A stretch of 64,000 nucleotides of DNA from Todiramphus chloris collaris (lineage: Eukaryota > Chordata > Aves > Coraciiformes > Alcedinidae). The position numbers and the translations under genes were made by a program. Positions 59,601 through 64,000 of this stretch are shown piece by piece. Position 1 is the stretch's first letter, and the number at the start of each line of letters is the position of its first letter. The stretch is taken from positions 14,493,356-14,557,355 of the forward strand of contig JANVCC010000040.1 in the NCBI GenBank assembly GCA_025345505.1, written 5' to 3'. The notes beneath the pieces were generated by a model, which ran no database searches, was not told where the DNA came from, and worked only from the letters and a program-made list of their open reading frames with translations.

Positions 59601-62600
59601 ATCACTAAAATGGTAGAAAATTGCAACATATAATCTTAAATGAAGAGTCATTACAGGGAAAGCTACAGTCTCTTGGTAGTTAAGATGGCTTGCAATAGGA
59701 TATTAGTGATCTGACAACATATATAAAGAAGTAAACTTAGAGGACCAAGATTCAAATGGAGGATAACAATCAGTTTACGGTAGGTTGAGCAAAGCTTGAA
59801 GAAGATACACAAAGAGAACTGAGGAAAAGCTACATTTTTAACTAAATTTCTGCCTGGTTTGTCTAATACACGTAGCAGAAATAGCTGCTGCAGCAGAGAT
59901 TTATTGTTCATTTTCCCCTGACTTTTGACATCGAATCTAAAACACAGATAGAAAATTCAGCCGTCTTCTGGTTTATTCTGTAGAATTCTAGGAAAGAGTC
60001 ACTTCTTTGATTTTTGCAGCCTGTAGAAGCACTGGGTGTTTTCTGAGGCTTTTTCCAGGGCTGGAATGCAGGCTTTGAGAGGGTTGATGAGCAAGACCCT
60101 TCTGTTTGCTAGTTTGGACTTGCTGCTTTCTGTGTAAGTCTCTTTGTGTGCCGTTCTGCTTCTCACCGGTGAACTCTGTGACAGTGGGTTACTTATTGAG
60201 GATGGCCAGGTACGTGGTGAAGAGCATTGTAGACTTTTGTATCTGTTCAGCAGGCTGGATTTGTGCTTTTTGTAGCTGAAGCTTGGGAGTGTTTTTCACT
60301 GCAGAATAGAGTACACACAGAACTTGTGACTGGGACCACATCCTGTGAGGTGATGCCATTTCCATCCTTTTTAGCAAAAAGAAAAAAAGGAAATCCAAAA
60401 GGAAATAAAACAGAGTAGTTTAGTCAGAAATTAAAGACTTGTCCCATTTGAAAGCCCAACGGTTTTACTTGCCAAGGTTTATTTAATACATTGCCAGCTA
60501 TGAGTTTCCTACCCAACCAGCAATAATTCCTAACTATTTCACTATATAACCTAGTAATCACCTGTAAATAAGAGAATTATGTGTGTGACAGTCTCGCTTG
60601 CTTTCTTGCTACCAGCATTGTGTTGTGTGAATTCAAAATAGTCCTGGAAGCTTGGATTTTGGGTTGTCTCAGCTGTGCCTTCTGCTGTCTGCTCCCTCAG
60701 TTTCAGCTGCTTGGAAATTTGCACTGTTGCAAGTAAAGTAGATTCTCCCACACTTCAATCTACTAAAATAGCCTCGGGCATTTTTGTTGTATTAATAGAT
60801 TTGTTCAGCAATTTAACTTCTCCTATACAGCTTATTATCTACAAAATCTGATGGACAGTTGTAAAAGCAATTGCCTTTCTAAATGCCTTTAGTTCTCAGA
60901 ACATACCATTTAAGAGGTGAATTTATCATACTAGATGTCCTTCAGTAAATTATCTCATCTTTATTTTGCTACTTTTTCCTCTTTTTTTTTTTTTTAATTG
61001 AAATTCTAACTATAATTTGGAGATAAATTTCCATTTCTCAGTTTCAAGACCATAAAATCATTTGAGCTAGCTGGAATTAAAATTACATCATTGGGCTGCA
61101 CCTAGGCTTTCAAATGGTTTTGTAATTCCCAAGCTTCCTCTGCAAGAAAATGACAGAGAGATCTGTCCGACCTCTTTGCTCCAGAAGTCTATTTCCAGAT
61201 GGAGGACAGAAGTTGTAACGCTAAGCAAAAATTGTTCTCAAAAATAGAGCATTTTCATCTTTCTCAATTTGGACATTTCAGAAAAGATAAAAAGGACCTG
61301 GGCTTCTTTTCTGGGAGGGAAGATGATTATTTGGACACTGTGTTCCTGATCATGGGACACACACAGGTGTTTCTGGTTTCCTTCACATTGATGCTGTGCA
61401 GCTCTTCACTCAAACTGGGGTCTTGTCCAGCCTCAGGGGAAAAGCAGAAATAACCATTATAATGAGGTACCCTGTAGTGACATTAAAAGCTCTATGGTGA
61501 GATGCTCTTCTGTCTCTCTGTATATCAGCTTGAGCACCAGCTTCCTCTTGCAAAAGCATCCCTACGTAGTGTTGCCATTTGAAAAAAGACCCACCCAAAC
61601 AGGTATAAAGTTTGTCCTTGAAGGTGTTGAAAGTGATGTGCTGGGACATCAAATGTGAATTTACGGGGCAAAAATGTACATGTTAAATGCCAATTTGAAA
61701 AATATGCTAACTATCTTAGACATTAGGCCTTTTTACTGTCTCTTTCCTAGGGATTTTGTCCCAGTGGAAAGACAACGTAATGGCACAGAACTTCAGATTG
61801 AAAATGTTTTCTTGAATATCAAGTTTCAGAAATTTGTCTTAAAATAAGAAATTAATCTGTCTATCAGCTTTCTGTCGCCCCAGTTAAATGTATAAGTCTC
61901 CTTGAGTTATCACTTCTTGTCATCGTTTTTGTCTTATGTAAAAATACAGCACTGGATTTCTGGAGACAACAGTAAGGGCGTGTACAAGCGTTGCGAAGAG
62001 CAAGTGAGACTTGGAAGTAAGACTTGTTTGAGAATGAGAATCTCAGCACTGTGAACAAGTGTTTCCATTATGTTAACTAACTTTTTTTGTGCTAGCTCAT
62101 GCTCACAGGTGCAATAACTGAACTTTCAGCTGCAAACACTTGCTACAGTTAATTCCTAGTCTGACATGCAGTTGCTTAGTTTTCCACAAGAAATGAGGTG
62201 GATTGGATTTCTGCGTCCAAACTGTCAAGGCCATTGGAGCACATAGACATATATGAATGCTAAAACCTTCCATGCAGGGTTTTCGAGCAGGAACTTTTTG
62301 ATAATGGGCAGAAATCAATGCAAATGTAGTAAAATGTTGTCTCCAATGGAAGTCGTGTAGCTGTTGTGAAGACCTGAAAAACGTTGAATTATCCATGAGG
62401 AATGCTGCACTATTATGCAGAATTTTGAGTTCAAAGCATCATCAGCTTTAACAAGGAAGCACTATCACCCCAGTCCCAGTAGTCCTAGGGCAGGACAAGT
62501 CAGACACCAGCTTTTGTCTTGTGCAGTGAATATAGATCCAGCTTAAGGAAAGGACCTTGAATCTGAGCGTGTTGCTGAAGCAAATTAATTGTTTTAACCA

Positions 62601-62629
62601 AAAAAAGTATGAGCTCTGGCCTGAGATAT

Positions 62630-62700
62630 GAGCCAGGTTCTATTTTCCTTACTCATGCAAATAGTTTCAGTGAAGGTCCCAAGGAATTCAGCACAGAGAC
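62630..62700. mobile_element. Possible ancient amniote retroposon fragment
   Basis: The order ttactcatgcaaatagt followed by ttcagtgaaggtcc resembles the same old L3/CR1-type family as the remains near 53.8 kb. The match is short and diverged. Confidence 0.3.
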
Positions 62701-62766
62701 ACTAGGACTGTTGTTTCTAGAGGTATATAAACTGAAGACTCTGTGACATGAAACAAATCATACAGC

Positions 62767-62910
62767 TCCTCTCCCTCAGTTATTCCATTTATTAAATTGG
62801 AATACCGGAACCTATCTTCTCACAGGGGTGTTGTGAAGATTAATTAATTAGCTTGTAAAATGCTTTGATCCCATAAAACACAACGTAAGGGCGAAGCATT
62901 ATTATGAAGA
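62767..62910 (+). mobile_element. MIR-like (CORE-SINE) remains
   Basis: The order ccctcagttattccatttat, ttctcacaggggtgttgtga, agattaattaatta, gcttgtaaaatgctttg and gcattattatgaag follows the 3' half of MIR-type SINEs: the cctcagtttcc block, the cacaggg-ttgttgtgagga block, the gtaaa-gcgctt block and the ATTATT end. It is old and diverged but clearly in + orientation. Confidence 0.7.
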
Positions 62911-64000
62911 ATTATAAAATAGCAGCCTTCATATGCACCTTGGGATAGCAGTTTTATAGACACAAATCTGTTCCGTTCACCTTAGAATCACGTTGTTCTG
63001 CTTTTCCTACGTAGCAGCCCATTCACAAAATGAGACCATTTTAGGAAAGATGCAATTTGTAGAATAAAAACGAGATCACTGACAGTCATAAATATATTTT
63101 TCAATTAGGTGTTCATTGATTAATGTGTTTTTTTTTCTGGAGGATTTGCAATGATACAGTTTCAGAACATCTCCATCTGCAGCAGGCTGGAGGGTAGTTG
63201 GATTTTAAATACCTCCCCTACCTGAAAGAAAACAAAGATATCTCTCTACTTCAGTTTCTTTATTGGATCATAAATACAGGATAAATATTTGAAAGGGTCT
63301 TCTGCTTTTATTTTATAGGAAGTGGCTGTTAAATCATTAGTATGTGAATAATTAGTTGAACTAAGCTTAATAAGGAAAAAGCTTTAAGTCACGGGAATCT
63401 TTTCCATTAAAAGCCCTATTATCCAAGATGATTACTTTGCAATGAAATGAAAAGAAATTCTGAGTTTTATTGCCTAACGGACAGAATGTGGCCTTCACAT
63501 CAGCAAAAAAACATCATCTGTAGTACCATGTAATAGTTCAAATTGCTCCAAGGCTCTGGCATATTCCAAAAAACAAATAGGGGTCATCAAACATTTAATC
63601 TTGAATTGAAATTTAAATACTAGCATAATTTAAAATTAGAGCAATTTATCTTATTTCCCTTCTGTAATGTCTTTATCATATCATTTTTGGTAGTTTGTGA
63701 TCCCGACAATGGAAATTTTCATGTATGAAATCACAGAATGCTCTGATCAAGACTCAGCTAATAAGATAAATGTTGAATGTGTATATACACCCATGCTTAA
63801 ATACATGGTGTAGGTACTTGATCTATCAATACAATGCACGTATATATTTATTAAGTTCTATTTGCACGTATTTTTTGTCTAGCACTGGTAAAATCTGAAG
63901 TGGATGTCACAAAAAGGGGCATGGCCAGAGAGCTTCGAGTGAAATTTTAAGGCCTTGCATCTGTAAGAAAAGTAAATGTTTTGATACCATGTTTAGAACT

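Overview
The window is vertebrate, almost certainly avian, nuclear DNA. It carries the 5' part of one gene, GABRB2 (GABA-A receptor beta-2 subunit), on the + strand. The bird assignment rests on several CR1 (chicken repeat 1) LINE copies of the avian type, compact exons inside CpG-rich DNA with long C or G runs, and introns without mammalian L1 or Alu. The species cannot be fixed from the sequence.

Layout. Bases 1-3955 are AT-rich flank in which I see no gene. Bases 3960-5560 form a CpG island, the likely promoter zone, with a candidate untranslated exon at 5079-5196. A 100-N assembly gap lies at 5758-5857. The start codon is at 6310. Four coding exons follow: 6310-6386, 6518-6609, 7586-7653 and 54428-54648. 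They encode residues 1-152 and part of 153: the signal peptide and the first part of the extracellular ligand-binding domain. Frames and GT/AG boundaries join without a break. The rest of the gene, from the Cys-loop to the end, lies beyond base 64000. A second CpG island (7085-8135) covers exon 3 and the start of intron 3.

Intron 3 is about 46.8 kb. It holds six of the seven recognisable CR1 fragments on the strand opposite the gene and one on the same strand. It also holds three minisatellites (42 bp x 3, 53 bp x 5, 19 bp x 3), G/T-rich and A/T-rich simple tracts, several short perfect inverted repeats and one candidate conserved regulatory element. Ancient amniote retroposon remains appear near 53.8 kb (intron 3) and 62.7 kb (intron 4).

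The arrangement of clustered first exons, a very long intron 3 and then a 221-bp exon is the usual one for GABA-A beta-subunit genes. I found no RNA gene, CRISPR array, intact mobile element or second protein gene, and no evidence of a previously undescribed system. The most useful leads are regulatory: an NRF1-type palindrome overlapping an upstream ORF just before the start codon, the second CpG island, and the element near 40.5 kb.
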